Shown: positions 8,955-17,693, numbered from the stretch's first letter. The stretch is DNA of 64,000 nucleotides from Corynebacterium tuberculostearicum (GCF_016127015.1 NZ_CP065972.1:248001-312000), one strand, 5' to 3'. Translations and numbers: made by a program. The notes: generated by a model not told the origin, from the letters alone.

Positions 8955-9977
8955 CTAAAAGAAGAGGACCACAGCTATGGCCGCAATGCCGTAGCCACCG
9001 CGCAGGAAGTAACCGAAGACTTCGGGGGAGAATGAAGCGCCGAAGCCACCGGTGTCGATGATGTTCATGGTGGTCACCCGCGCCGGGCGGGAGCGCTTGA
9101 AGGAGGCGTAGGTAAGTCCTAAACAGCACGCGGCGAGTACGAGTACAGGCAGCTTCCACACGGCGGCGATGAAGGCGGTACCGAGAACGGCGGCACCGGC
9201 TGTCGCGGTCAGGGGAAGTCCCCAGTCGGGCCAGGCTCCGTCGATGATGCGGCCGAAGGATGCGGCGCGGCCGGTGGCGGCGCCGACGATGGTCCATGCG
9301 GCAGCGAATCCGATGAGTGCCAGGCTGCCGAGTTGTGGGGCAAGGCCCAGAGTGAGGCCGATGACAGCTACCGCGCCGAGCGGAATGTACCAGCGGCGGT
9401 ACAGGCGCCGGAAAAAGAGGCGGCCGGGCGACGCCGTGGCGCGCGAGCTGGGGCGCAGGCGCGCCGACTGGGAGGCGATGGCATCGGCAGAAACCTCAGA
9501 ATCCAAAAGCCCAAAGGAGGACGAGCCGACGGCACGGGTGCGGCCCGCGCGAAGAAGCGAGGCGAGGTTGAAAGAACGCCAGCCGAGCGCTAGGCGCAGC
9601 AAGGGGAGGGCCATCGCCGCATAGAGCGGAAGGTGCAGCGACGTGCACAGGGCTAGGCCGAGGAGGCTCACGCCGGCGAGCTGGGCAATGGACAGCTTAT
9701 CGACGCCCCGCATACGCCCCCGCGGCCTGTCCACATAGACCCACCGGCTGAGCGAAAGGCTGCGTAGCGGATAGAGCGCTTCAAGAAGAACGATGAGGGC
9801 GAGGGAGCCGACCCCAGCGCCGATGGTCGCGGTGGCGGGCAGCGCCGCGGCTGTGCGCTGCGCGAGCGAGGGTAAAACCTCGGCGGCATTCTGCCAAGCG
9901 TAAACACTGACGCTCGCGATGAGCGCCGCTATAAAGGCGTAATAGATGGCTGAGGAGGCGTGGGATAGAAGCTTCAT
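8955..9977 (-). CDS. putative ABC transporter membrane subunit
   Basis: This is a 340-residue protein with about eight to ten hydrophobic segments, an Arg/Ser-rich cytoplasmic loop near residues 145-190 and no motif I recognise. The start codon overlaps the stop of the preceding ATPase gene by ATGA, so the two are co-translated and probably form one transporter. The protein resembles membrane subunits of short export-type ABC systems in being hydrophobic, basic and without an EAA loop. Substrate unknown. Confidence 0.65.
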   Translation of the reverse strand: MKLLSHASSAIYYAFIAALIASVSVYAWQNAAEVLPSLAQRTAAALPATATIGAGVGSLALIVLLEALYPLRSLSLSRWVYVDRPRGRMRGVDKLSIAQLAGVSLLGLALCTSLHLPLYAAMALPLLRLALGWRSFNLASLLRAGRTRAVGSSSFGLLDSEVSADAIASQSARLRPSSRATASPGRLFFRRLYRRWYIPLGAVAVIGLTLGLAPQLGSLALIGFAAAWTIVGAATGRAASFGRIIDGAWPDWGLPLTATAGAAVLGTAFIAAVWKLPVLVLAACCLGLTYASFKRSRPARVTTMNIIDTGGFGASFSPEVFGYFLRGGYGIAAIAVVLFF

Positions 9978-10555
9978 GAAATCTCCACCACCTCGTCGCA
10001 GGCATCGAAGATGGCCGGGGAGTGGGAGGCCAGCACTGCACAGCGGCCCTCGGCGGCGAGGTGGCGCAGCTCCTCGGCCAGGAAGGCGGTCCAGGTGTGG
10101 TCAAGGTGGCGCTCGGGTTCGTCGATAAGCAGGGCCTTGGCCGGCTGATAGAGCTGGGCGGCGAGGTAAACGCGCTGGCGCTGGCCAGAAGAAAGGTCGC
10201 TGACCGCGGAGTTCCGGATGGCGTCGTCGATAGCCCAGAGCTCATGGACCTCGGCAAAGTCCACGCCGGAGCGGCGCGAAAGCAGGGTGAAGTGTTCGCC
10301 GACGGTGAGGTCGGGCAAGAAGACCGGGTCCGCGACTGCGATGACGGAGCCGGCGGCCTCTGTGCTGCCGGGTGCGGCACCGTCGATGGTAACGGTGCCC
10401 TCGAGTGGGGCAATCTCGCCGCTCAAGGTCTGCAGCAGCGTAGATTTACCCGCACCATTGGGGCCCTTCAAGCCGTATACGCGACCGGCGTCGAAGGTGC
10501 GATTCAGGCGCCCTAAAGCGGTGGAATGTCCATAAGTTGCATCTATTTTCAGCAT
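9974..10555 (-). CDS. short ABC transporter ATP-binding protein
   Basis: This 193-residue ATPase is near the minimum for a nucleotide-binding domain. Walker A GPNGAGKST lies at about residues 31-39, the signature is DLSSGQRQRVYLAAQL (about 120), Walker B is ALLIDEP, and a switch histidine is in LASHSPAIF. It is coupled to the downstream membrane gene by an ATGA overlap. No Shine-Dalgarno sequence is present; a -10-like TAACCT ends 7 bases before the ATG, which suggests a leaderless transcript. Confidence 0.85.
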   Translation of the reverse strand: MLKIDATYGHSTALGRLNRTFDAGRVYGLKGPNGAGKSTLLQTLSGEIAPLEGTVTIDGAAPGSTEAAGSVIAVADPVFLPDLTVGEHFTLLSRRSGVDFAEVHELWAIDDAIRNSAVSDLSSGQRQRVYLAAQLYQPAKALLIDEPERHLDHTWTAFLAEELRHLAAEGRCAVLASHSPAIFDACDEVVEIS

Positions 10556-10562
10556 CGTAGCT

Positions 10563-10568
10563 AGGTTA
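10563..10568 (-). promoter_or_regulatory. -10 box for leaderless ABC ATPase mRNA
   Basis: On the minus strand TAACCT is followed by 7 bases and then the ATG at 10555. This spacing puts the transcription start at or next to the start codon. Confidence 0.45.
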
Positions 10569-10597
10569 GCAGGAGGGCGGCCGGACCTAGGGGCGTG

Positions 10598-11041
10598 CTA
10601 GAAGCGGCGGAAGAACTTACCGGGGGCGAGCTCTTCAAATCCTGGGAGGGGTTCGGCGGAAGAGATGCCGGGGGCAGTCTGCTCAGCCGCGAGGTCGATG
10701 GCGTTGGCAATAAGCAACTCGCGGGCGGCGGGGTCATCGCTGGAGACGATGAGCTCGGGAATGTCTTCGGGGTCGAAGGGGGTAAGCCAGGTGGCGTCGT
10801 CAAGCGGGTGCGCCGAGGGATCGCCCAAGAAAGCTGGGCCCTTGTCGGCGGCGGGGTAGTAGCGCAGGAGCGCGGCGCCGCGGGGAGCAACGGTGGGGTC
10901 CTCATTGGCGGCCATGGGCAGGGCGATGACCCCGCCGTCCACAATCGGGGACCAGTCCGCAATAGAAGAAGGGAAGAGGCCCGCAAGATAGTCGCGGTCC
11001 TCTTCCTTGGCCAAGCGCACGCCGAGGGAAGAATCAGTCAT
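10598..11041 (-). CDS. hypothetical protein
   Basis: This is a 147-residue acidic soluble protein. I do not recognise the family. The first 25 residues (VRLAKEEDRDYLAGLFP) faintly resemble the start of GNAT acetyltransferases, but no acetyl-CoA-binding motif is visible, so no function is assigned. It lies between accBC and the short ABC transporter, all on the minus strand. A -10-like TAGCCT (11049-11054) ends 7 bases before its ATG, so it probably has its own leaderless mRNA. Confidence 0.6.
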   Translation of the reverse strand: MTDSSLGVRLAKEEDRDYLAGLFPSSIADWSPIVDGGVIALPMAANEDPTVAPRGAALLRYYPAADKGPAFLGDPSAHPLDDATWLTPFDPEDIPELIVSSDDPAARELLIANAIDLAAEQTAPGISSAEPLPGFEELAPGKFFRRF

Positions 11042-11048
11042 TCTTCCA

Positions 11049-11054
11049 AGGCTA
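11049..11054 (-). promoter_or_regulatory. -10 box for leaderless mRNA of the 10598-11041 gene
   Basis: TAGCCT on the minus strand is followed by 7 bases and the ATG at 11041. No Shine-Dalgarno sequence is present. Confidence 0.4.
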
Positions 11055-11064
11055 GCGGGGTAGG

Positions 11065-12828
11065 CTACTTGATTTCCAGCAGTACGCTGCCCTTGGTGGT
11101 AGAAGCGCCTGCTTCCACGGCCAAGCCGGTAACGGTGCCGGCCTTATGCGCCTTGACGGGGTTTTCCATCTTCATGGCCTCGAGCACGAGGAGAACCTCG
11201 CCCTCGGTGACCTCTTGGCCTTCTTCGACGTTGACCTTGATGACCGTGCCCTGCATCGGGGAGGTAACGGCATCGCCGGACACTGCGGCCTTGGCGCCAG
11301 AGCCCTTGCGCTTCTTCTTTTTGCGCGGGGCACCGTTGGCGCCGAAGGAGGCGGGGAGGGCAACCTCGATGCGGCGGCCATCGATTTCCACGGTGTGCAC
11401 CTGGGAAGGCTCGGCCTCGGCGGCCTCTGCATCGGTGGAGTCATCGTGGGCGGGCAGCTGGTTATCCCATTCCTCTTCGATCCACTTGGTGTAGACACGG
11501 AAATTGCCGTCTTCTGCGGTAAAGGCAGGGTCAGCAACGACAGCCTGGTCAAACGGGATAACGGTGGGCAGGCCCTCCACCGTGTACTCGGACAGGGCGC
11601 GGGCGGAGCGACGCAGCGCGGTCTCGCGGTCTGGGCCCCAGACGATGAGCTTGGCCAGCATGGAATCGAATTGGCCGCCAATAACGGAGCCCTGGACGAC
11701 GCCGGAATCAACGCGCACGCCCGGACCTGCTGGCTCGGAGTACTTCACGATGGTGCCAGGGGCTGGCATGAAGTTTGCCGCGGCATCCTCGCCGTTGATG
11801 CGGAACTCGAAGGCGTGGCCACGCGGGGTGGGGTCTTCCTTCAACGAGAGCTCGTGGCCCTCAGCAATACGGAACTGCTCGCGTACGAGATCGAGGCCGG
11901 TAGTTTCCTCGGACACTGGGTGCTCCACCTGCAGGCGGGTATTGACCTCTAGGAAGGAAATGAGGCCATCGGCGCCTACCAGGTATTCCACGGTGCCGGC
12001 GCCGTAGTAGCCGGCCTCGCGGCAGATGCGCTTGGCGGATTCGTGGATGGAGGCGCGCTGCTCATCGGTGAGGAAAGGAGCTGGGGCTTCTTCGACCAGC
12101 TTTTGGAAGCGGCGCTGCAGGGAGCAATCGCGCGTGCCGACGACCACTACGTTGCCATGCTTATCTGCTAGTACCTGGGCCTCGACGTGGCGCGCCCGAT
12201 CCAGGTAGCGCTCTACGAAGCACTCGCCGCGACCAAAGGCGGAGGTTGCCTCACGGGTAGCGGAATCAAAAAGCTCCGGGATTTCCTCTGCGGAGTACGC
12301 CACCTTCATGCCGCGGCCGCCGCCGCCGAAGGCAGCCTTGATGGCCACAGGCAGGCCATATTCCATGGCGAAGGACTGCACCTCATCGGCGCCGGCTACC
12401 GGATCCTTGGTACCTGGGGCCATAGGTGCCTCGGCGCGCTCGGCGATGTGCCGCGCGGTGACCTTATCGCCCAAATCACGGATGGACTCGGGGGAGGGGC
12501 CAATCCAGGTCAGGCCGGCGTCGATGACGGCCTGGGCAAAGTCGGCGTTTTCAGACAAGAAGCCATAGCCGGGGTGGATGGCATCGGCGCCGGACTTTTC
12601 TGCGGCGTCCAGAATCTTGTCAAAGACGAGGTAAGACTCGGCAGAAGTGGTGCCGCCGAGGGCAAAGGCTTCGTCGGCAAGCGAGGCAAAAGGTGCCTGG
12701 GCGTCTGGCTCGGCGTAGACGGCGACGGAGGCAATGCCAGCGTCGCGGGCCGCGCGGATCACGCGAACGGCGATCTCACCGCGGTTCGCCACGAGAACCT
12801 TAGAGATCTTTTTGGTTTCTACTGCCAC
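11065..12828 (-). CDS. accBC: acyl-CoA carboxylase alpha chain (biotin carboxylase + BCCP)
   Basis: It carboxylates its own biotin with ATP and bicarbonate and passes the carboxyl group to a beta subunit, for malonyl-CoA and for the carboxylated acyl-CoA used in mycolate synthesis. It has 587 residues, compared with about 591 in C. glutamicum. Biotin carboxylase spans about 8-455 ([47 protein letters not shown]), then a linker with a basic patch ([10 protein letters not shown]), then the biotinyl domain with EAMKMEN (biotin Lys near 553). Partner subunits AccD and AccE are encoded at 19.5-21.2 kb. Start ATG 12828 has an AGGAGG-like site upstream (ttcaggaggttgctgccgtgg). Confidence 0.95.
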   Translation of the reverse strand: MAVETKKISKVLVANRGEIAVRVIRAARDAGIASVAVYAEPDAQAPFASLADEAFALGGTTSAESYLVFDKILDAAEKSGADAIHPGYGFLSENADFAQAVIDAGLTWIGPSPESIRDLGDKVTARHIAERAEAPMAPGTKDPVAGADEVQSFAMEYGLPVAIKAAFGGGGRGMKVAYSAEEIPELFDSATREATSAFGRGECFVERYLDRARHVEAQVLADKHGNVVVVGTRDCSLQRRFQKLVEEAPAPFLTDEQRASIHESAKRICREAGYYGAGTVEYLVGADGLISFLEVNTRLQVEHPVSEETTGLDLVREQFRIAEGHELSLKEDPTPRGHAFEFRINGEDAAANFMPAPGTIVKYSEPAGPGVRVDSGVVQGSVIGGQFDSMLAKLIVWGPDRETALRRSARALSEYTVEGLPTVIPFDQAVVADPAFTAEDGNFRVYTKWIEEEWDNQLPAHDDSTDAEAAEAEPSQVHTVEIDGRRIEVALPASFGANGAPRKKKKRKGSGAKAAVSGDAVTSPMQGTVIKVNVEEGQEVTEGEVLLVLEAMKMENPVKAHKAGTVTGLAVEAGASTTKGSVLLEIK

Positions 12829-12933
12829 GGCAGCAACCTCCTGAACACATTAGGTTGAATACGCAATCTATTCTTGCACACAAAAGCATGAGTTAATTTT
12901 CACGCACGCGAGTGGGGATGTTTTTGAACAAAA

Positions 12934-12966
12934 ATAAACCCACATCCCTGCCGGATATGGGTTTAT
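12934..12966 (-). terminator. terminator of the sulfurtransferase gene
   Basis: Arms ataaaccca (12934-12942) and tgggtttat (12958-12966) are exact complements. On the minus strand the stem is followed by a T-rich run (tttttgttc). It begins 18 bases after the stop codon at 12984. Confidence 0.8.
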
Positions 12967-12983
12967 GTGGCGAAACCGAAAAG

Positions 12984-13847
12984 TTAACGCTCAATCGGCA
13001 TTTTCACCATATTGCCCCACTCAGACCACGAACCATCGTAGACCTGCGTCTTTGTGAATCCCAAAAGATGCGTCAACACAAACCAGGTGTGCGCGGCCTG
13101 CGCACCTACGTGGGAGTAGAGGATCGTTGCAGATTCAGGCTCCAACATTCCGTAATTAACCTTGAGCTCCTCGGCCGAGCGGAAGCAGGAGTTGGGATAG
13201 TTGGAACGGTCCCATTCGAGGTTGATGGCGCCTGGGATGTGGCCATGGCGCATGGTGGTGCCGTAGGCGGAATCGCCATTGGGATCGTGCTCGGTGGCCT
13301 CGCCCGCAAACTCCTCTGGGGAGCGGGTATCCACGAGCGCTCCTTCGGACTCGCGCACCTGGTCTACGAAGGCACGCAGGACGGAATCATCGCGGCTTAC
13401 CTCGGGGTATTCGGATTCGGGGAAGTCCGGCACCATGAAGGAAGTATCGCGTTCCTCGGCCATCCAGGCATTGCGGCCACCATCGAGCAGGCGAACATCC
13501 TTGTGGCCAAAGAGGGTAAATACCCACAGGGCGTAGGCGGCCCACCAGTTGGACTTATCGCCATAAAGGACAATCGTATCGTCGGCATTAATGCCCTTGT
13601 CCCGCATCAAGGCAGTGAACTCTTTGCCATCGATGAAATCGCGAGTAAGTGGGCTCAGTAGCTCCGTGCGGAAGTTGATGCGGGTGGCGGTGGGGATATG
13701 GCCAATGTCATAGAGGAGTGAGTCTTCATCGACCTCGATGACGCGCAGGCCCTTGATGCCTAGGCGTGCGGACAGCCACGGTGCAGACACGAGGCGCTCG
13801 GGGTGTGCGTATTCCTGAAATGGGGGATAGGGATCAACGTCAGCCAC
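12984..13847 (-). CDS. rhodanese-like sulfurtransferase family protein lacking the catalytic cysteine
   Basis: This is a two-domain rhodanese of 287 residues from GTG 13847. That start is chosen because YAHPERLVSAPWLSARLG, where family homology begins, follows at once. Upstream ORF sequence looks non-coding. Active enzymes of this family (for example mycobacterial CysA2, AYCRIGERSSHTW) use the Cys of the C-terminal CRxG loop to carry sulfane sulfur. Here the same place reads ILYSHVGAQAAHTW (minus strand of about 13095-13135), so Cys is Ser and Arg is His. The fold is otherwise intact, including VDTRSPEEF, HIPGAINLEW and YDGSWSEWGN. Thiosulfate sulfurtransferase activity is therefore doubtful. 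Confidence 0.85.
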   Translation of the reverse strand: MADVDPYPPFQEYAHPERLVSAPWLSARLGIKGLRVIEVDEDSLLYDIGHIPTATRINFRTELLSPLTRDFIDGKEFTALMRDKGINADDTIVLYGDKSNWWAAYALWVFTLFGHKDVRLLDGGRNAWMAEERDTSFMVPDFPESEYPEVSRDDSVLRAFVDQVRESEGALVDTRSPEEFAGEATEHDPNGDSAYGTTMRHGHIPGAINLEWDRSNYPNSCFRSAEELKVNYGMLEPESATILYSHVGAQAAHTWFVLTHLLGFTKTQVYDGSWSEWGNMVKMPIER

Positions 13848-14095
13848 TGTCCGCCTGCCTTTCCTATAAGGGTTAGTAATTTGCTCCCACCACTTTAACC
13901 CGAATTTTCCCGTGGTGATCACTCGGGGATTATTCCTGTGGTGTGCGATACAGGGCTCGGCCGGGGAAATAGGGGCGCCGGCCGGCGGGGTTAGACAGAG
14001 GGGGCAGTTGGCCGGGCGGGGGAGGAAAAGCTGGGATAAACTACGGATATGGTGCGACAACGTGCTATGAACACCACCTAAGAAGGGAATTGCTA
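13848..14095. promoter_or_regulatory. divergent promoter region
   Basis: These 248 bases separate the divergent sulfurtransferase and Cj0069-family genes. The middle (13955-14030) is G-rich on the plus strand. A -10-like TAAACT (14038-14043) could serve the plus-strand gene. I see no repeat or RNA structure worth naming. Confidence 0.3.
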
Positions 14096-15157
14096 GTGCA
14101 CAATGCAATCGTTGTATTTGAGGTAGAGGGCGGCTCCGATAAAGGCGCAGATGGTCACCGTAAGGACACCATGCCGATCGTCGACGCGATCAAGGAACAA
14201 GGCTGGAATGCGGAGGTTATCTACTTCCACCCAGACAAGGCGGAGGAAATCTACGCCCAGGTTTCTGAAAACTTTGATGCGTATATCTCTCGTGTGAACC
14301 CAGGCAATATCCCCGGCGGCGAGAAGGGCTACTTCGAATTGCTCACCAAGCTGGCAGACGCCGGCCTGGTAGGCATGTCCACTCCGGCAGACATGATGGC
14401 CTACGGCGCCAAAGATGCACTGGTCAAGCTCAATGACACCCCGCTGGTGCCGGACGATACTGCCGCGTACTACGAGGTAGAAGAGCTGCATAATACTTTC
14501 CCCACCTCGCTGTCTTATGGTGAGCGGGTGCTCAAGCAAAACCGCGGTTCCACCGGTGAGGGCATCTGGCGCGTGCGCCTCGCGGACCAGGAGCTTGCCC
14601 AGTCCGTAGAACCGGGCACCGCGCTCCCGCTCGACACCGCCCTGAAGTGCACCGAGGCAGTAGACAATCAGACCCACGACTACAAGCTGGGCGCCTTCAT
14701 GGACTTCTGTGACCAGTACATTGAGGGCGATAACGGCATGCTGGTGGACATGCGTTTTATGCCGCGCATTGTGGAGGGCGAAATCCGCATTCTCCTCGTG
14801 GGCGATGAGCCGGTATTCATCGTGCACAAGAAGCCAGCAGAAGGCGGCGACAACTTCTCTGCCACGCTCTTCTCCGGCGCAAAGTACACCTACGATAAGC
14901 CGGAGTCTTGGCCGGAGTTGCTCGAGATGTTCGAGAAGGCTCGCCCCGTTATCGCAGAAAAGCTCGGCGATACCAAGGACGTTCCGCTGATTTGGACCGC
15001 GGATTTCATGCTTGACGATGCCCCGGATGGCACCGACACCTATGTCCTCGGCGAGATCAACTGTTCCTGTGTTGGCTTCACTTCCGAGCTAGACATGGGC
15101 ATCCAAGAAAAGGTTGCCGCCGAGGCGATTCGTCGCGTTCAGGACGCGAACGCCTAG
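14096..15157 (+). CDS. Cj0069-family protein, ATP-grasp-like
   Basis: This is a 353-residue soluble protein of the Cj0069 family, which has no established reaction. The layout suggests an ATP-grasp ligase: a small N-terminal domain (AIVVFEVEGGSDKGADGH), a middle segment ending in RVLKQNRGSTGEGIWRV that resembles an ATP-binding lysine/glycine loop, and a C-terminal part with GEINCSCVGFTSELD that could hold metal-binding Glu/Asn residues. Substrate unknown. GTG 14096 is chosen because AGAAGGGAA lies six bases before it. It is followed by a terminator and is probably monocistronic. Confidence 0.75.
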   Translation: MHNAIVVFEVEGGSDKGADGHRKDTMPIVDAIKEQGWNAEVIYFHPDKAEEIYAQVSENFDAYISRVNPGNIPGGEKGYFELLTKLADAGLVGMSTPADMMAYGAKDALVKLNDTPLVPDDTAAYYEVEELHNTFPTSLSYGERVLKQNRGSTGEGIWRVRLADQELAQSVEPGTALPLDTALKCTEAVDNQTHDYKLGAFMDFCDQYIEGDNGMLVDMRFMPRIVEGEIRILLVGDEPVFIVHKKPAEGGDNFSATLFSGAKYTYDKPESWPELLEMFEKARPVIAEKLGDTKDVPLIWTADFMLDDAPDGTDTYVLGEINCSCVGFTSELDMGIQEKVAAEAIRRVQDANA

Positions 15158-15180
15158 CGCACGCTGTATTCTGCCAAGTG

Positions 15181-15208
15181 GCCCCACGGGTGACCGTGGG
15201 GCATTTTC
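15181..15208 (+). terminator. terminator of the Cj0069-family gene
   Basis: Arms gccccacgg (15181-15189) and ccgtggggc (15194-15202) enclose a GTGA tetraloop and are followed by attttcct. Confidence 0.85.
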
Positions 15209-15244
15209 CTACCATCCCCTAAAGCATTTTCTAAGGACCAGATT

Positions 15245-16138
15245 ATGGCTGATAATGATTTCAACTCCGACGGGTTTCCGAAGGATTTTTCTCCGCGCGA
15301 TTTTTCCGAGACCCCGCGTCACCACGCCGAGGACGCTGCGAAGAGCACCGAAGGCACCGGTGCCTCCGAGGTGAATGAGACCAAGGAATTTGGCTCTACT
15401 GATGCCAAGGAGACGAAGTCTTTCGGCCACACCGAGAAGCCTGGTAAGTCTGGAAATTCGAGTGCTCTTTCCTCCCCGAAGCCGAGCGCGGAGGGCACCT
15501 CCTCTGACTTCTGGGCCTCCTCGAACTCCTCCACCCCAAGCGAGGGCGCTGCCTCCCGTGCGCATAATCCATTTACGGATTCGGCATCGTCGGACGCTGC
15601 TGCGAACGGCAACCAATTCGGCTCCGCCCAGTCCGCTAACGATCAGCCGGTTTTCGGCGGCTACACCCAACAGCAGGGCACGAGCCAGGGATTCGGACAG
15701 TTCCCCCAAGCAGGCGATGCTCCTGCCGATTCCGGCCAGACTCTCGGTGATAAGAAGAGCCAGATGAGTGACGCCCTCAAGGGCTTGGGCAAGAAAGACG
15801 GCCTATTGGGCGGACTCTTTGAGTTCGAGTTCAAGCACTTCCTGACACTTACCCACGTGAAGGAAATCTACAAGGTTGCCATGATTCTTGGTGGCATCAT
15901 GTGGATCCTCCACCTCCTCGGTGCCTTCTTATTCGCCACCGGCATGGGCATTTATGGCATTCAGGAAGATTCCGCGTCCGCCATCTTCGGAAGCATCTTT
16001 GCCTTCATCTTCCTGGCGGTACTGAGCACTGTCATCTACTACGCAATCATGGTTGCCATCAGGCTATTCCTGGAAGCGATGGTGGCTAACGTGTGCATTG
16101 CGCAAAACACCGGCGACATCTTGGACAAGATGGACTAG
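15245..16138 (+). CDS. DUF4282 domain membrane protein with long disordered N-terminus
   Basis: The 297-residue protein has two parts. Residues 1 to about 185 are rich in Ser, Glu, Lys, Asn and Gln and look disordered. Residues about 195-297 form a DUF4282 domain with two membrane helices (MILGGIMWILHLLGAFLFAT and a second near IFAFIFLAVLSTVIYYAI), preceded by FEFKHFLTLTHVKEIYK. Function unknown. The ATG at 15245 has AAGGA eight bases upstream. Its natural terminator hairpin downstream has been split by an IS element. Confidence 0.85.
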   Translation: MADNDFNSDGFPKDFSPRDFSETPRHHAEDAAKSTEGTGASEVNETKEFGSTDAKETKSFGHTEKPGKSGNSSALSSPKPSAEGTSSDFWASSNSSTPSEGAASRAHNPFTDSASSDAAANGNQFGSAQSANDQPVFGGYTQQQGTSQGFGQFPQAGDAPADSGQTLGDKKSQMSDALKGLGKKDGLLGGLFEFEFKHFLTLTHVKEIYKVAMILGGIMWILHLLGAFLFATGMGIYGIQEDSASAIFGSIFAFIFLAVLSTVIYYAIMVAIRLFLEAMVANVCIAQNTGDILDKMD

Positions 16139-16201
16139 CACTGTCATGAGCTGCTTGCGCAATTAAGCGAGCAACGACATGCGCCCCAGCGGAATCTGAA
16201 C

Positions 16202-16260
16202 TGCTCCCCATTAGTTGGACTGAGAAATCAGTTGCCAACAACTAGTGGGGAGCATTTTCT
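16202..16260 (+). terminator. terminator-like hairpin inside the IS left end
   Basis: Stem 16202-16217 pairs with 16239-16254 at 15 of 16 positions and is followed by ttttcttt. The left terminal repeat is part of the stem. It lies just before orfA and could block transcription entering from outside, limiting transposase expression. An equivalent structure exists in copy 2 (57992-58050). Confidence 0.6.
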
Positions 16261-16743
16261 TTGAGAGCACGTAGTTCGCTGAGTGAAGTTCAGCGTGAGC
16301 AGTTAGTGGAGCTTTTCGAGCAGGGAATGGGTTGCCGAGCCGCTGCTCGTGTTGTCGGTGTCTCGAGAGACGCAACGCGTAGACTTTATCGCCGTTTCCA
16401 ACTGCGTGGCAGACTATGTCTCGTGGAGAAACCAAACAAGCAGCACTACTCCTTCGAGGCGAAGAAGGAAGTTGTAGAACGTCATCTTGCGGGTGAGTCG
16501 ATGATGGATCTTGCCCGAGAGTTCAATCTTTCATCCGACCACCTCGTCAAGGACTGGGTGGCTAAGTGGCGCAGAGGCGGCGACGAGGCTCTGCGCCCGA
16601 AGCCGAAGGGCAGGCCCAAAGGATCGGCTGCGCCGAAACGCCTCACGGAAGAGGAAAAGCTTCGCCGCCAGGTTGAGCGGCTGGAAGCGGAAAACGCCTA
16701 CTTAAAAAAATTGCGAGACTTGAGGAACCAGGGACACGCCTGA
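16261..16743 (+). CDS. IS3-family transposase OrfA
   Basis: This 160-residue protein from TTG 16261 is the only start candidate that keeps the N-terminal helix. It has two helix-turn-helix segments (about residues 8-50, REQLVELFEQGMGCRAAARVV, and about 75-105, MMDLAREFNLSSDHLVKDW) and a C-terminal leucine-zipper-like helix (EEKLRRQVERLEAENAYLKKL). It binds the IS ends. Near its end the run A7 (16704-16710) allows a -1 shift into orfB, producing the OrfAB transposase. Confidence 0.92.
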   Translation: MRARSSLSEVQREQLVELFEQGMGCRAAARVVGVSRDATRRLYRRFQLRGRLCLVEKPNKQHYSFEAKKEVVERHLAGESMMDLAREFNLSSDHLVKDWVAKWRRGGDEALRPKPKGRPKGSAAPKRLTEEEKLRRQVERLEAENAYLKKLRDLRNQGHA

Positions 16744-17603
16744 AAGCCCAGGCAATCGTCATCCTCAAGTCACACCACCGCTTGGACTACCTCCTGGATG
16801 CGGCCGGCATGGCACGCTCGACATTCTTCTACCACCAAAAACGACTCACCGCACCGGATAAACATGCCGAGCTCAAACAAGCGATCCGGGACAGTTTTCA
16901 GCGCAACAAACACCGCTACGGCTACCGGCGGGTACTGCTCGACCTGCGTAACCAGGGCTGGGTGGTCAACCACAAACTTGTCTACAAGCTCATGCGCGCC
17001 ATGGGCTTGAAAGCCAAGATCCGCCAGCGCAGGCCCTACATCTCCTACACTGGCACAATCAGCTACATCGCTGAGAACACACTCGAGCGCAACTTCACCC
17101 CCGATAGGCTCAACACTGTCTTCGTCAGCGACGTCACCGAGTTCAAAGTCGCTGGCCGCAAGGTGTATCTCTCACCGGTGATGGACCTGTTCGACCGCTC
17201 AATCGTCGCCCACACAGTGGCCACATCGCCGTCTACGGCGTTTACCTCGGCTTCGTTGGCGCAGGCGATCAAAGCGTGTGCTCCAGAGCCGGGCTGGATG
17301 ATCCACACCGATCAAGGATTCCAATACAAGCACTCATCATGGCGCACCCTGATTAGCCAGCACCAGGGAGTCCAATCGATGTCACGCAAAGGCAACTGCT
17401 ACGACAACGCGGTCATGGAGAACTTCTTCGGCCACCTGAAAACCGAGATGTACCACGGAGAAGCCTTCGACACCGTCGCAGAGTTCAACCAGGCAATCGA
17501 CGAGTACATCCGGTGGTACAACACCGAACGCATCCAACAACGACTCAAGGGCCTGACCCCGATGCAATATCGAAATCAGACCCTTGAAGCCCTAACCGCC
17601 TAG
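16710..17603 (+). CDS. IS3-family transposase OrfB (read by -1 frameshift from OrfA)
   Basis: This is the integrase-type catalytic part. In the -1 frame after A7 (16704-16710) the reading IARLEEPGTRLKAQAIVILK joins OrfA to OrfB without a stop. An internal TTG start is possible at 16782 (273 residues). The rve domain shows the DDE residues in VSDVTEF, HTDQG and NAVMENFFGHLK. An HTH_21-like region (FQRNKHRYGYRRV) precedes it. The full OrfAB fusion carries out strand transfer of the element. No truncation is seen. Confidence 0.92.
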   Translation: MARLEEPGTRLKAQAIVILKSHHRLDYLLDAAGMARSTFFYHQKRLTAPDKHAELKQAIRDSFQRNKHRYGYRRVLLDLRNQGWVVNHKLVYKLMRAMGLKAKIRQRRPYISYTGTISYIAENTLERNFTPDRLNTVFVSDVTEFKVAGRKVYLSPVMDLFDRSIVAHTVATSPSTAFTSASLAQAIKACAPEPGWMIHTDQGFQYKHSSWRTLISQHQGVQSMSRKGNCYDNAVMENFFGHLKTEMYHGEAFDTVAEFNQAIDEYIRWYNTERIQQRLKGLTPMQYRNQTLEALTA

Positions 17604-17693
17604 AATTAAACCAGTCCAACTTTCGGGGGCCAGTTCAATCCCGCTGGGGCGCATTGTATTGCCGGCATAGGCGGTTAAGTGCCGGCCTAAAAG

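Larger units (their letters stand above)
16197..17637 (+). mobile_element. IS3-family insertion sequence, copy 1
   Basis: The element is 1441 bases with imperfect terminal inverted repeats: TGAACTGCTCCCC at the left, and at the right (reverse complement) TGAACTGGCCCCC. Both are followed after three bases by AGTTGGACTG. A 3-base duplication ATC (16194-16196 and 17638-17640) flanks it. It carries orfA and orfB with an A7 slippery site, the IS3/IS150-group organisation. Copy 2, at 56615-58055, is inverted and appears identical. The reading frames are intact, so the element is probably active. Confidence 0.95.
16179..17654. terminator. terminator hairpin split by IS insertion (copy 1 target)
   Basis: The left arm atgcgccccagcgg (16179-16192) and right arm ccgctggggcgcat (17641-17654) are perfect complements over 14 bases. 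Only the IS element separates them. Without the element and one ATC duplication they would enclose the four-base loop AATC. The hairpin lies between the convergent DUF4282 and LppP/LprE genes, as a bidirectional terminator would. Confidence 0.85.

Noticed and set aside
16261..17603. Transposase broken by a frameshift
   Set aside because: The orfA/orfB junction has an A7 slippery run and the -1 frame joins both parts without a stop, the normal IS3-family programmed frameshift; both copies are the same.
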